Shown piece after piece: positions 37,001-49,000 of a stretch of 64,000 nucleotides of DNA (within the stretch, counting starts at the first letter, position 1; every line of letters begins with the position of its first letter). Under the pieces are notes generated by a model. The model saw only the letters and a program-made list of their open reading frames with translations, had not been told where the DNA came from and did not search any database. A program made the translations under genes and the position numbers. The stretch is from Dermacentor variabilis (taxonomy: Eukaryota; Arthropoda; Arachnida; Ixodida; Ixodidae). The DNA is taken from assembly GCF_050947875.1 (NCBI RefSeq), contig NC_134572.1, positions 117,776,709 through 117,840,708 on the forward strand. Direction: 5' to 3'.

Positions 37001-40000
37001 TATCAAATGCAAGGCTTCTAAAGTGTTTTGTCTTTAGTTTGAAGAGCTTTGCTTGCCCTTTTTCTTCCCCAAGATATCCTTGTCCACTGCTCTGTGAAAA
37101 GCATGTTGGCCAGGTCGCAGACCAAATGTCACACAATATCCCACAAAAAAACAGCAAGTGCCAAAATTGTATTTGCATACTGCTTTGCTGATAGCTGTTT
37201 CTAGTGCAGCAGGGAGGCTTATCCCTTAGCTTCACTCACATAATGTCTCCCTCACATTCAATAGCGCATTTTTGTCTTCTTGTAGCCATGACCAGATGGC
37301 TAAAGAAAGGCTTTCAGCAGCATTTTGAATTTTGTTTCCTAGACAACAGCTGAGGAGCTAGCTGAACATTAGAAAGGCACTGGTACAAGGACAGCAATGC
37401 AGCTGAAACGAGTATGCCTTGCAAGCTGGCACTTATGTGGAGGTGTTTTCGCAGCCTAATGTTTGCACCAGCTACCGCATTTTGAGAACACTGTGCTGTC
37501 CAAACCTTTTCTTCTTTGAACCTTGCAAGGGCCTGGAGAGCTTACGGAATGCAGTGGAAGGTTTGTTGAATATTGCGAGCACAGCTGAATGGGACATTCT
37601 TGGACGATGATCTTGATCACCGAGTCCGATGCACCGGTGCATGGAATGCCTAGCAGCGGGTCCAAACAGTACGCACGCGAAGTGCATGGTCGTGGGTCTT
37701 GAGGATTGCGTGCACAATGTGCTTGGTGTCGGCACCGACACTCCAAAGGCTTAGCTGCAGGTCCGAGAATTGCTTGCGCAATGCACTTGGAAGTAAAGTT
37801 GCAAGTGAAGTTCAAAGCACCAATGCTCAAATGGCTTATTCATGTGTCCGAGGATTCCGCGCATAAAGTGCTTCGCTGCGAAGTCCGCATCATCGATTCT
37901 TGCAATGCTTACCCCGTATTCAGAAATGTATCCTAATTTGAAGCCCATGCTTCACTTGATATAAATGACGCCTGGTGTGAATGTGCCCAAGATGCTCACT
38001 GCGTTTCCTTTGCTGCATTCACGACAGGTGTCATTTAAAGGGACATTAAAGTGAAACAATAAATCAGCTTAGACTAATGAAGCATTGTTTAAGAACCCTG
38101 CAGGCAGTCATTTCAAAAATTAGTTTGATTATTAGATGAGAAAATGAAGGTCCAAGTATCAGTATTTGAATTTCGCGCCGAAACCCCAGCGCCGGTACAT
38201 CAGCGTGACGTCAGGGATTCCAAAGTATGTTTTCGCATTTGGGCCGCGTTGGCCGAGTAAAGGTTGCTGAAACTTGCCATGTTTAATATTTGGTTCCTTT
38301 AGAACACAAAGTAGTCAATCTGTACCGCTATATATAATTACTAGGCCCTAGAAGATGCCATCTAAATCCAAGACGTCACAGCCACCAGGTGCAGGAGCTT
38401 CAAGTAGGCGTCGCCACCCGTATTTCGTTCTTGCGCTTTTTCTGGCTTACCAAACGTCTTATCGTTGTAAGAATGGTGTTTTTGGTGTTGTAGGAAGGTA
38501 ATTTACTGATGCGGAAGAAATCATTTTTCACTTTAGTGTCTCTTTAAATCAAGGGAAGCGTGGGCTTCAAGTTAAGATGCATTTCTGAATACGGCAGTTA
38601 GCCCATGGGTCTGAGATGTCCAGTAACAGAGGGGTCGGCTGCGTTTCTGCTATGCCCACGCCAAGCCCATTTCGACACTCAAGATCACAGTGGTCAAGAC
38701 GTTAAGAGCTCGCAAGGTGCAATGAGCAGATGACGCCCCTACAGAGCGAGCGCTGGACCAATGGCAAACCGCGCCGGAGTCACATGGTGGGTGCGACCAA
38801 TCGGAGACTCTGGAACAACTTCAGTCATTTGCTTTTTGTGCACTTGTTTCAGTGTGGAGATGATAGCTGAAGTGGCAAATTTGAAGACGGAGATGGCAGC
38901 ACTCAGTTGCGCCATTCCAGAGATATTGTAGCTTTAAAAACACTGTTCTTTCATGATTTCTGCGAAACTTTTTGCCACCTTGGCTGATACAACAAATTTC
39001 TTAAAGCACTTCTATGCGGTTTTCAGCGATGATATTTTGAAATCGGATATAGAACAGGTTATAGAAACTGAAAATGAGATATTCAAGAAATTGATCTCTT
39101 GGCCAGTTTAACAATGCCGTCTTTTGCTGCATCATGTTTGAGTAGATCGGGTAACAAAAATTAGATGAAATCCTCACCCATAGACGAAGCATCTCCACTG
39201 GACGCCATTCTTTCTCCCATTGAACCATCCCCATACGGTGTCGTCGCCGAAGGGTGCGTGGGTGCTCCCATGCCGAGGAAGGGTGTGCCGCTTTTGGCCA
39301 TGCCACAGGCCGGTAAACCCACGGCAAATGAGGTTGGCCCAACCAGGGAAGCACGGCTAGCTCCTGCTGCATTGCTCGCCACAGCAGGCCTCGCCACACA
39401 CGGCACCAGTGACTGCGTTCGCACGTGCACACAAAGCTGCTGTTTGCTCCATTGTTCAGGCATGCGAATGGTGAGGAAACCAGGTAGGGGTGTGCGAATG
39501 GTAATACTTGAGCCCAAATAAAAGATGAATCGAATAGTGCCACATTCAAATAGAATATTGAATACTTTTCTAACAATAAACAGCTGTGTTCAGCATTATA
39601 TAGAACGATGCTGGTGCAGAAACTTCAGGGTGGTTTTTGCTTTTGGGTCTTTTCAGGGTTATCAAGCCCCCTCAAAGTGCTCTCTCTCTCTCTCTTTTAT
39701 TTTGATCTTTTTAAATTTTTTAAATTTTTTAAAATTTTTCTCCCCGGAGAGGTAAGTGTTGCTTTTAGGTGGCCTGAGCACATCAGGCCAACTGCCGTGC
39801 TTCTCCCTGCCTCATTGCACACCCCTTCATGGTATTTATAGGTCAGCAGGATAAGTAGATGCCAACTCGCACTCACTCACCAATATATTTGTAGGCTACA
39901 TACAGTAGTTACCTGTATCTAACGTGCAATAACGTAAAAATAAGGAAACAAAAGTACACCTGAATTTAACGTGGCCTCTATTTATAAATAAAATACAGCA

Positions 40001-43000
40001 TGCCCCATATGTTAGCTATCTGAAAAAAAACCAGACAGAGTGGAATTTTTTCAACGAAGTTTTATCATGCCAAATCGTCATTGCACCTTATTAGCCACAG
40101 TTACTAAAGCACAAAAGGGTGGTATTCTCTAGTCATCACTTTTAGAGATGCTGCTGTCACTTCTGCTAGATTTTACGTGACTGCACTACAGAAGTATGTG
40201 GCCGACAGCGATCCTGGCACTCGGCACAGATAGCTTAGCATAGCGTCAGAAAAGCTGGCGTCTGCATACGCCGATATATTCTGAGCCTAGTCGGACAAAT
40301 TCTCGGGAGGGTGACAGTATCTCCAAAAGCGACTGATCACAAGTACCACTCCAGATTGTAGTTGGGCACAAAACAAACCCAGAGAAACCTTGACAAAGAC
40401 ATGCTCAGTGGCAATCTTGTGATGACAGTGACACTGCCTCAGGTGGATTTGAGATTTGACGGTGTTGTCACTGTGACACGCCGGGCGATTTTCGGAGCCA
40501 TTTTCTCAGAAGAAAGGTGAACATTAGATTTGGGTAAATATGGCACTCTCTCGCACTCGTGTGCCTTCTGCACTCGCACTCACTCACATTCCTACTCACA
40601 ACCACTCATACTCACCCACACTAGCACCATGTTCATAGGCGCTTCCATTCGCACTTACTAGCACCCACTCATGTTCATGCTTGCATCCACACCCCTTCAC
40701 CAATATGCATTCCCATGCATGCTCATGTCTGCTCTAACTCCCTGTCACCGATTTCCATTCATACTTGCGTTAACAGGCACTCACTGCTGTTCACACTCCC
40801 GCCCACTCAAACTCAACAGCACTCGCTCCCATTCATACTAGCGCTCATTGTCACTCCCATGAAATGAGGATGGAGCGCGCGAGTTGGTCCACTCGTGAAC
40901 GAGTGCGCCATCCTATGATGCTGACGAACACGCCTTTGCAATTCACCTGGAAGGCGGTGACCATGGGCGGCAGTGGGTGCTGGGGTGGCACAACGGGTGG
41001 TCCAGCTGAGCAGAGGGCATAGCCCACCAGGGGCTGCTGCTGTGCCTGCGCTGTGCTGGATGGAGGCGTCTGTGGCCGCAGGTACCGCAGGGGAAGGCTG
41101 CGTGCACACAGGGATAAACTTCAGGAAGTCCTCACTGCAAGCTACACAGCAAAAAGAGCAGTGCATGCAGTGTGCAAGCAAACGGAAATCTAGTGCTCAG
41201 AAAAATTAACAATGCAGTCAGGTAAGAGGACAATGTTACCTAAGGGGAGATGTGGGCCTTAAACCAAGAATTACTAAAATGCTTATTCTTCGAGGTATGG
41301 TGCTGAAAACTTGACCAGTTAGACCTTGATATAACGAACTTCAGTGTAACGAAATCATCGATATAACGAAGTATTTAACTTTTGAACACCATGTGTTTAA
41401 CTTGAACACCATTTACTTAGAACCTCAATATAATGAAGTGTGTTTCTGTGCGATTTAAATATAACGAAATTTCGCCTCCGCCGCCAAGGGATGCCAAGAG
41501 AATAAATGGAAACTTCCACGGATGCCAATGGTCAAATGATTGAATTACAAGTGTCTGCTTGCAAATGCACCTCTCAAACCAAGCACGGCATGACAAGAGC
41601 AACCGCCACGATGGAGCCGCGTCATGTTGTGTATAAAGTCCAAGTGCGATCATATCCTATCCCGGCCTATGCACTGTGTGCTTTAGGTGCGAGTTAAATT
41701 GTACAAGTGTGAGACAAGAAAGATGGTGGCTTCCCAACTGCCGCCTTCCCATACGAGCAAAGGGAAAGAGGGGGAGGGAAGCTTACTCACGGTAACGAGA
41801 TCAATCGTGCGCGAGGGGCAGAGGGGGGGCTTCGCGATTTCTACCACACGTCTAGGCCATGACTGCACATGGCTGTAAGCGCAGCTAAGCGCATACGCAG
41901 ATGTGCACCCTGCTTTTGAGGTAATCTGCCGCATGTTCAAAGAGTGGGCGTGCTGAGACAGCCTGGCATCATGTTAATTGTTAACTGTCTTCCCACGCAT
42001 TTAGTATTGGAGGTTGCGTAATCTCAAGTTTCGGCAACTCTTGGGAGCGAGAGGCAGACGAAGCATTCACTCCCCGCTGCCGGCGCATTTCATGATAGCG
42101 TCGTCGCTATGTGAATGACGCTATCAGCTGCAGAGGTGAAGTGCACGCGAAGGCATGGCTGGCTTTGCTTAATTCATAATGCCGATGGCAAGATATCGTC
42201 GATGTGGCATGAAACCATATCATTCATTGCCGACTCCCAAATCCATCAAAATAAATTGTTTCCTCATTCAAATTTGCTTTTTTAGATTGCCCGATAATTC
42301 GGAAAACTCTGCGGCCCCTTTCTTAGCAAGAAAAATCAATCGGCGACTGTACTTATTTGTATAAAACGTCGAATTTCAATGCAGCGAAATTTCGATACAA
42401 CGAAGCAAATTGCAGAGTTTGCCTACTTTGTTATACCGAGGTTTAACTGTACGTACCGTCTAGACTCGCCTAAGGGTCGCACTTTTTTTTTTTCCGCAAT
42501 TTTGACGAGGTGCAGCCTTTACACGGGACGACCGAACCTTTTGGTCAAAATGGTGCCGGTGCAGCCAACAACTACTCCACATGTACCACTGCATCAGAGG
42601 TCAACACGCAGCTCTCACCATCTATTAGGGGCACGCGGAAGCTCACAGCACGCAAAAATTTGCCAATGTGTGCATGTGGTATCGGGGCACCAAAAGCGAC
42701 TGCTTCTCAGACTTTTTTTTTTTTTCTCTAAATTTTGGGCCGCCAAGTTGGGGGGTGCAGCCCTCACACAAGTCTATACGGTATACGTAATGTTATGCGC
42801 TTATTTCGAATATAAGGTTGATTTTTGTTTATCTCCTTTCATTCTAATTTTATGCAAGCTTACTTTAATTAGTTTTACAATGATTAGCAAATTATTTGTT
42901 CCTTAGATTGGGCTAAATAAGGTATCGATGGCTTCTGTATGATTCAGGGAATGCCATAACACCTACTTAATTGCTCTGCCTTATCCAGTACAAGAGTTGT

Positions 43001-46000
43001 GAGGTTATTAAGTTGAAACTTCAAACAGTGTTTTTCTGGTGCTTAACTCTGATGTCTCGCAATTGTTGTTCTAAGTAAAGCAGGGCAATAAGGTTGATCT
43101 TATGGCATTCCTTGGATCGCACTGAAGCCATTGATAACCTGCTTAGCGAAATTGCAGCAATAATATTTTGAAAATCTTTGCAAGAAATTATTCAAAGGAA
43201 GCTTGCATAAACTTAAAACCAGAGGAGATAAACAAAAACGGACTGCACATATAAGATAAGCACATAACATAAATGGGCAAGTTTTCGGTGCCATGTCTAT
43301 AAGAATAAAGAAGAAACCAAAGGGTTCAATATTTTGCTGACACAACCAAGCCATAGACAATGCAGCCAACTTCCCCTATTCTTTTCTTTGATTCATCGAC
43401 AGTTGGCTTCATGTGGTTGTGTGACAAAAAATCAGCAGTTCCGCCTGAAGGATGAAGAGTTGACAGTAATAGCAAGGCTTAGCGTTGTGCTCGAACTGCT
43501 CAAGCGGTGTTCTAACAGTACGCATACGCCGTATGCTGGAGCGACACAGCCCGCAAGGCAACTCCTACTGGGCAGAGGGAACAGCAACGTGGTACATAAG
43601 CAGGCAAGTCACAATGCTAGCATGATTAACGCCACCAGTGACATTGCACGTGTTGTACCTCGACGCTCGATGGAGCACGAGATGAGAGCAATGGGAAACC
43701 CGTCAGCGTTTGTCAGCGCCCAGCGAAATGTTTGATAACGTCACCTACTGCTCAGACCATGGCATATGCACAGCAGCTCAGCAAGAACACTTGTGTACTT
43801 ACAGTGTACACAATGACTGAGCCGACTGAGTGGAGTGTTGATAGCGCATCCACTTGGCCTCGCCGTTTTTGCAAATCAAACAGGCCAAACTCGCTGTGCA
43901 TCTCTCAAGACCTTCTAAACTTCCGCACACGGGCTGCGCATGCGTTGTCGAGCGAAACAGCATGAAGGCGTGGACACGCCTCAGGCGTCTGTAAATTGCT
44001 ATCGCAATAAAGAATGAGCCCTTTGTTTTCACTTCCCATTCATTGTATAGCGAGGGCTTCGACTCTGGCAGCCCTGATGCATTCAAGCAGCATACACGGG
44101 CTTATTGGCCAGTTTGCCTGTTCTTAAGTTCGCATACTACGGGGTGCCTGAGGTTATAAGGATGTTACACATCTACCATCTTGGCCATGAAGTGGCGCTG
44201 GCTAACATAACCAAAGTCGGATGTTGTACCCAAAGAAAAGGAAGTAGCCAGGGAAGCAGCAACTCAATGGGTAAAACTTTGCACAGGTAACGCAGAAGAT
44301 GTAGGCTCAGCAACAAGTCGTATTTTCGTCCACTTTTATTTTCCCTTTCTTTAATTTATCATTTCTACATATAAAGGGGGGACGCGACACTCGAAGTATG
44401 AAAATAGACCTGAACATCGCATTTTCAATCTCTTCATTTTCACATTCTCGAGACCCTTCTGCACCTTTCTGCAACTTTTGGTTTTAAAATTACGCTTATT
44501 TTACGAGTTATAAGAGGCACAAATGGCGAATGCGTGCACGCGAACCTTTCAATTGATATCTAAATTCACCCTATTTCAATGACCCGCAGCATGCAAACTA
44601 TGCGCTCCGCCGCCACCATTTTGGTTTTGAGGGAAAGTTTGTGTATCCAACGTTTCATCTTTTTTTAGTAAGCAACCATGCTCTCCAGGCAAAAGCGAAA
44701 AAATCAATGACAAAATAATGCCCAGTGTGTGCTTCTTTGGTTGGTCGGCACACGTGACCGAAATGGCAGTTTTTCATTGGCTAGGGAGGCCTGTTTTCAA
44801 CATTGTTGCACCTGCGCTGCCATTATGAAGAGTATTTCTCTTGCAGAGGTGTGCTATCCCTAACATGATCGTGTGGTTCACCATGGCCGGCGGTGAGAAT
44901 AAGTTCCGATCTCTGTGCCATTACGGCTGCACACGAAATAAAGGCCAGGGCAGAAAGCACATTGGAGCTGCCACTGCATCGCGGGAGCATGTGAGGAACG
45001 ATCGGGCTACGACATTGTCCGATAACACCGTCGTGACCGAGGGCGCTTCACCGGAAAATGTGCGCGTTGTCGACTCCAGCAGTGTAAGCGTAAACGTCGG
45101 TTATTGGCGACAGGAGTGTGCACGAAATTGCTTCCCCTGACAGCATGGACTCTGGCTGCATTAGGATAAACAGCGATGTTATCGGCGATTGTGAGGTGCA
45201 CGAGGACACGTCCCGTGGCAGTGCGTGCAGTCCGTGGCAGGCCACATCAGGATAGACACCAATCGGTGTGTAAGAAGTGCGCGAGGTGCCCACCAGTGAA
45301 AAGGCCTCACTTGAGGGGGCTTTCGTTGGTATCGACAATGGCATGGTAGATTGAGCCTTTCGCAGAGGCGAGCGGTGCAGCAACCACGCCAGCGTCAGAT
45401 CAGCCTACCGCTCCTTACATTTTGTGATTTGGAGTTTAGTGTCAAAGGAACAGCATGCATCTCTCTTTGCCCTACAAGCTGCTGTTGCAGAAGCTGTCCT
45501 ATGCTTCAACACTGGGAATCTGCATGCATCTCCTGCAATTCTACAACAGCTAGACATACAGCGGAACCTTGGTTATACGTCCCCCGGTTTTGCGACAACC
45601 CAGGTTTTACGACAGATTAGCACAGTCCCGGCGAAGTCCCCATAGAAGCAATGCATTAAAAAAAAACCCATTATCCGACGCAATTTTACGCCTGACCCAT
45701 GTTATACGACGACCCTCACGAAGCGCAGGACGGAATGGCGGACGAAAGAAATGTACCGAAGGTCTCTTTCCTCGCTCCAATCATTTTCTCCCTCTATTCT
45801 CGGCGGCGTCGCCTCTCATCGCATTGGGGAAGCGTTTCTCTCCTTCCAGTTTCCCAGCAACAGATCGCCGACAAGGTAGCGTGGAGAGGCCTAGGTTTAT
45901 AGCATGTGTTCTTCATCGTAATCCTAGTGACCAACGTTCAGCGGAGGTTTTTTGTTGTGTGGAGCAACGCGACACACAATGTCCCGGAAGCGGACAGTTA

Positions 46001-49000
46001 TGTCGCTCGGCGATAAGCTGAATATTATCGAGGAAGCAGAAAAGCAGCATGGAGCCACGAAAGCCAGCGTTGCCTGGGACCTTAAGATACCCGAACCTTG
46101 CTTAAGACGATCCTGGCAAGCAAAGAAGTGATATTGCAGAATGTCAACAAGTTCGGGCTCAAGCGGAAGGCGGCAAAACAAGGACAGCATGAGGAGTTAG
46201 AAAAAGTTCTCGTCAAGTGGCTGCATCAAGCACGGAGCTCTGCAATCAACGTTGACAGTGCCGTTCTAAAAGAAAATGCGGACCTTGTGGCATTGCATCT
46301 GGGCATCGATGACTTTCAGGCATCGAACGGGTGGCTGTATCGCCTTATAAAACAAAACAGGATTCCGCTCCTGCGGAGAAAGCACTTCCGTGGACATTTC
46401 GACGGTGAACAAGTGGATGGAGTCGCTGCCGGAGATGATTGCTGCATACAAGCCCTGCGACGTTTTTAACGCCGATGAGAGCAGTATTTTTTACCCTGTG
46501 CAGCCCGAGCAAACCCTTGTGTTTAAGGGTGACAGCTGTCATGGTGGCAAGCGTAGTAAAGAGCATGTGACAGTGCTATTCTGTGCTAATGAGGACGGTT
46601 CCGAGAGGCTGCCTGTGCTCGTTGTAGGAAAGTTTGCAAAGCCATGGTGCTTTAAGAACTTGAAGACGCTGCCGTGCAGCTACAACTTCAACAAAAAGGC
46701 GTGGACGACGTCTTCGCTCTTCAGCAATTTTTTGCAGCAGCTGGATAACAAAATGGGTGCTAAGGCATGGAAAATATTGCTTTTCATGGACAACGCACCG
46801 TGCCACCCACCCGATATGTCCAGCCTGAAGAACATAAAGGTTTTTTTTTTTTTCCGCCCATCTGCACAAGCCGGCTGCAGCCGCTGGATGCCGGCATCAT
46901 TAAGTGCGTCAAGCAAGGGTACCGGAAGTGGTTAGTGCAGCATCGGCTGGTGGCTATGGAGCGCAGCGAGTCGAAAAAAAAGATCACTGTGCTCGACGCC
47001 ATTCATTTTATTGCCAGTTCGTGGAACGTAGTGTCGCAAAGCACAATCGCTAACTCGTTCAAGCACTGTGCCTTTAAGCGAGAGACTGTCCCCTCTGCTG
47101 GGGACGCAACAACCTCGATGCCGCTCAAGGCTGATGCAGGCTTTGCCAACGACGATTTCAAGAGTTTAAACCTCACCAGGACTTTCGCCGAGTGCACGGA
47201 GGCCGACAACAATGTCGCAATCTGCGGCGAGGTGTCGCTGGATGACGCCATCAAGGAGGCTTTGCCTAGTGCCGACACCGCTGCGACATCGGACGAGGAC
47301 AACGATGATGCCACAGATGCTGTGCCTGTGCCTACCACGTTCGCCGAGGCGCTTCGGCACATAGACGGCATCCGGAACTTCATCTGTTCACGCGACGTCG
47401 CAGAGGGCCTCCCTTTGGACGTTGCCCAACTCGAGCAAAAGCTCTTGGTTCACGGATCACCCGCCGTGGTTGCTGAGTGGCTATGGTGTTAGGCTGCTGA
47501 GCACGAGGTCGCGGGATCGACTCCCGGCCACGGCGGCCGCATTTCAATGGGGGCGAAATGCGGAAGATCTCTACTACAGCGTGCCTCATAATCAGAAAGT
47601 GATTTTGGCACATAAAACCCCATGATTTTTTTTGGTTCACGGATCAAACAAGGTCCAAAAGAAACAACTTTTTTTTAAGTTTGCACCAGCTGGAGGGAAT
47701 TGCAGCAGTGGGTAGTAGAGTGCCGTAAAGGTTTGTTTGAATAAAGCATGATTGGTACCTGTGCTGCAGCATTAATTCTTATTGCATTTACTTTTTTGGT
47801 AATTTGGGTTTCCAAGCCCTGAAGAGTATTTTAGTAGTTTGCATTGAAGTTCCTCATAAATCCGTTATGCGAAATAAGTAGTATTTCTATAGGCATAATT
47901 TATGTTTGGATTTTACTACGCCTGCATTTTACTATGCTTTCTCACGGTCCCGAGAAAGTCGTATAATCGGGGTTCCATAGTAATTATTGTTGTCAGTGCA
48001 TCTCAGAGAGCAAAGGAGGAAAAGCTCCATCGAAGTGCTGGCTCCAGTAAGAAGCCTCCTTGAGTGTGAGGAAGCTGGTCAAGATGACGTATAAGAATGG
48101 AATGCATCCAGATTATTTTCTGGGTGCATTTCCCCGAGATTTTATGGTTATGTTCTGAATAAAGGGGTTGCAGAATGTTTTTCCTTGATTTCTAAAAACA
48201 ACAACTTTGACGAGCTTCCAATTTTGAAGGTAAAATAACTTCTGAACTTCTGTCTTATTTCAGCCATCGGCTCTTTTCTTTTTTTTGGAAGAAAAAAAAG
48301 GTATGCAGGAAGCAATATGGCCATTTTCAAGGCAGTACTATTCTCAAAAACTTTTTTTGAAATGGGTCACATGTTTGACAAGATGGCATTTTTTTCTAGC
48401 AACATTAATGAGCTCTAACATCTTGTTCGAATTGGCCTAGAACATTCATACTTTATGACACTCCCTGAACATTCTAGATAATCTTTACACTCAAACCACT
48501 GGGTTTGGATTTTCTGTTTAGATGCTAATTTTTCTCCAAGCAAAGGACCCAGCTAATAGAATGCTTTTAGAGTATATAGTAAACTTCTTATTCTATGAAA
48601 CTGTTAATTACATTTTTATAATCTGCACATTAAAGTACACAAGGTGCAAAAATTTCGTTCAGATCTGCCCAAAAATTTAAGAAGTTGCCTTTCAAGTGTA
48701 GCCTGCCCGCTTAATTGAAGACCAGAGTTGACTTCCCCTATACTTTCCCTGGCTTAATTTTCTGCTGGCTTCATAGTGACTGTGTCTAACATTGCTAAAT
48801 ATATACATGCGTATGCGTAAGACTGATGGTGGTGGTGATGACCACACAACTGTATGCATCACGCCATGCGACAGCGGCTGCTAGCAGTAGCATAGCCCAC
48901 TTGGAACCTTTGCTCTCAACACAATCTTAACAGCATGTTAAGCTAGTCCTAGTGTTAAGCATGTTAGTGCTAGTGTTATACTGAGGTTCAATTGTACTCC

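Larger units (their letters stand above)
36850..39165 (+). mobile_element. Copy 1 of the GGGGG-terminus element family, with two nested elements
   Basis: Colinear with 50940-52180. Shared blocks include CAGTTTTGAGAAAA (about 36918/51066), the ATGTGCTTGG/CGCGCATAAAGTGCTTCG tandem-like part (37600-37910/51200-51680), GACCAATGGC..ACCG (38757/51821), CATTTGCTTTTTGTG (38828/51893), TTGCGCCATTCC.GAGATAT (38908/51985) and TAGAAACTGAAAATG (39061/52132). Neither terminus is well preserved in this copy. The long-TIR element 37912-38597 is inserted in it. Confidence 0.72.
26687..39177 (-). other. Intron 5 (about 12.5 kb), transposon-rich
   Basis: Holds a split minisatellite, pogo/Tigger with nested mariner, an RTE-like LINE with nested solo LTR, the tRNA-headed hairpin repeat, several TTAA elements and one copy of the GGGGG-terminus element. 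Bases 26690-28150, 34025-34570 and 35020-35880 show nothing recognisable; a weak repeat start near 34120 resembles other TE ends. Confidence 0.65.
39413..40946 (-). other. Intron 4 (about 1.5 kb)
   Basis: Contains a hAT-like element end at 39485 (TAGGGGTGTGCGAAT), a CT run near 39683, and a GAGTG-type minisatellite on the opposite strand (40548-40860). The rest is unremarkable. Confidence 0.6.
45559..47980 (+). mobile_element. pogo/Tigger transposon with near-complete transposase and a nested SINE
   Basis: The left end CAGCGGAACCTTGGTTATAC (45559) and the complement of the right end CTATGGAACCCCGATTATAC (47980) form the inverted termini. TA is at 45557-45558 and 47981-47982. About 2.25 kb without the SINE, close to the usual size of Tigger elements. 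Confidence 0.92.
44376..48714 (+). mobile_element. Larger GGGGG-terminus element with coding remnants, split by Tigger
   Basis: The left end AAAGGGGGGACGCGACACT resembles the complement of the right end of 50569-52211 (TTAAGGGGGGATGCGG). The right end, CCTGCCCGCTTAA at about 48702-48714, is the complement of TTAAGCGGGCAGG, close to TTAAGGGGGCAGG at 50569. Between them lie protein remnants on both sides of the Tigger at 45559-47980: an ORF at 44841-45140 and a helical text S-L-F-A-L-Q-A-A-V-A-E-A-V-L-C-F-N before it, and a basic tail after it. The superfamily is unresolved. Confidence 0.55.

Noticed and set aside
39161..39521. 118-codon plus-strand frame
   Set aside because: Antisense of exon 5; the minus-strand reading has matching phases on both sides.
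41017..41134. Alternative acceptor CTTGCAG for exon 4 at about 41134
   Set aside because: It would shift the frame away from the Q-Q-Q-P-L-V-G-Y text and break the join to exon 5.
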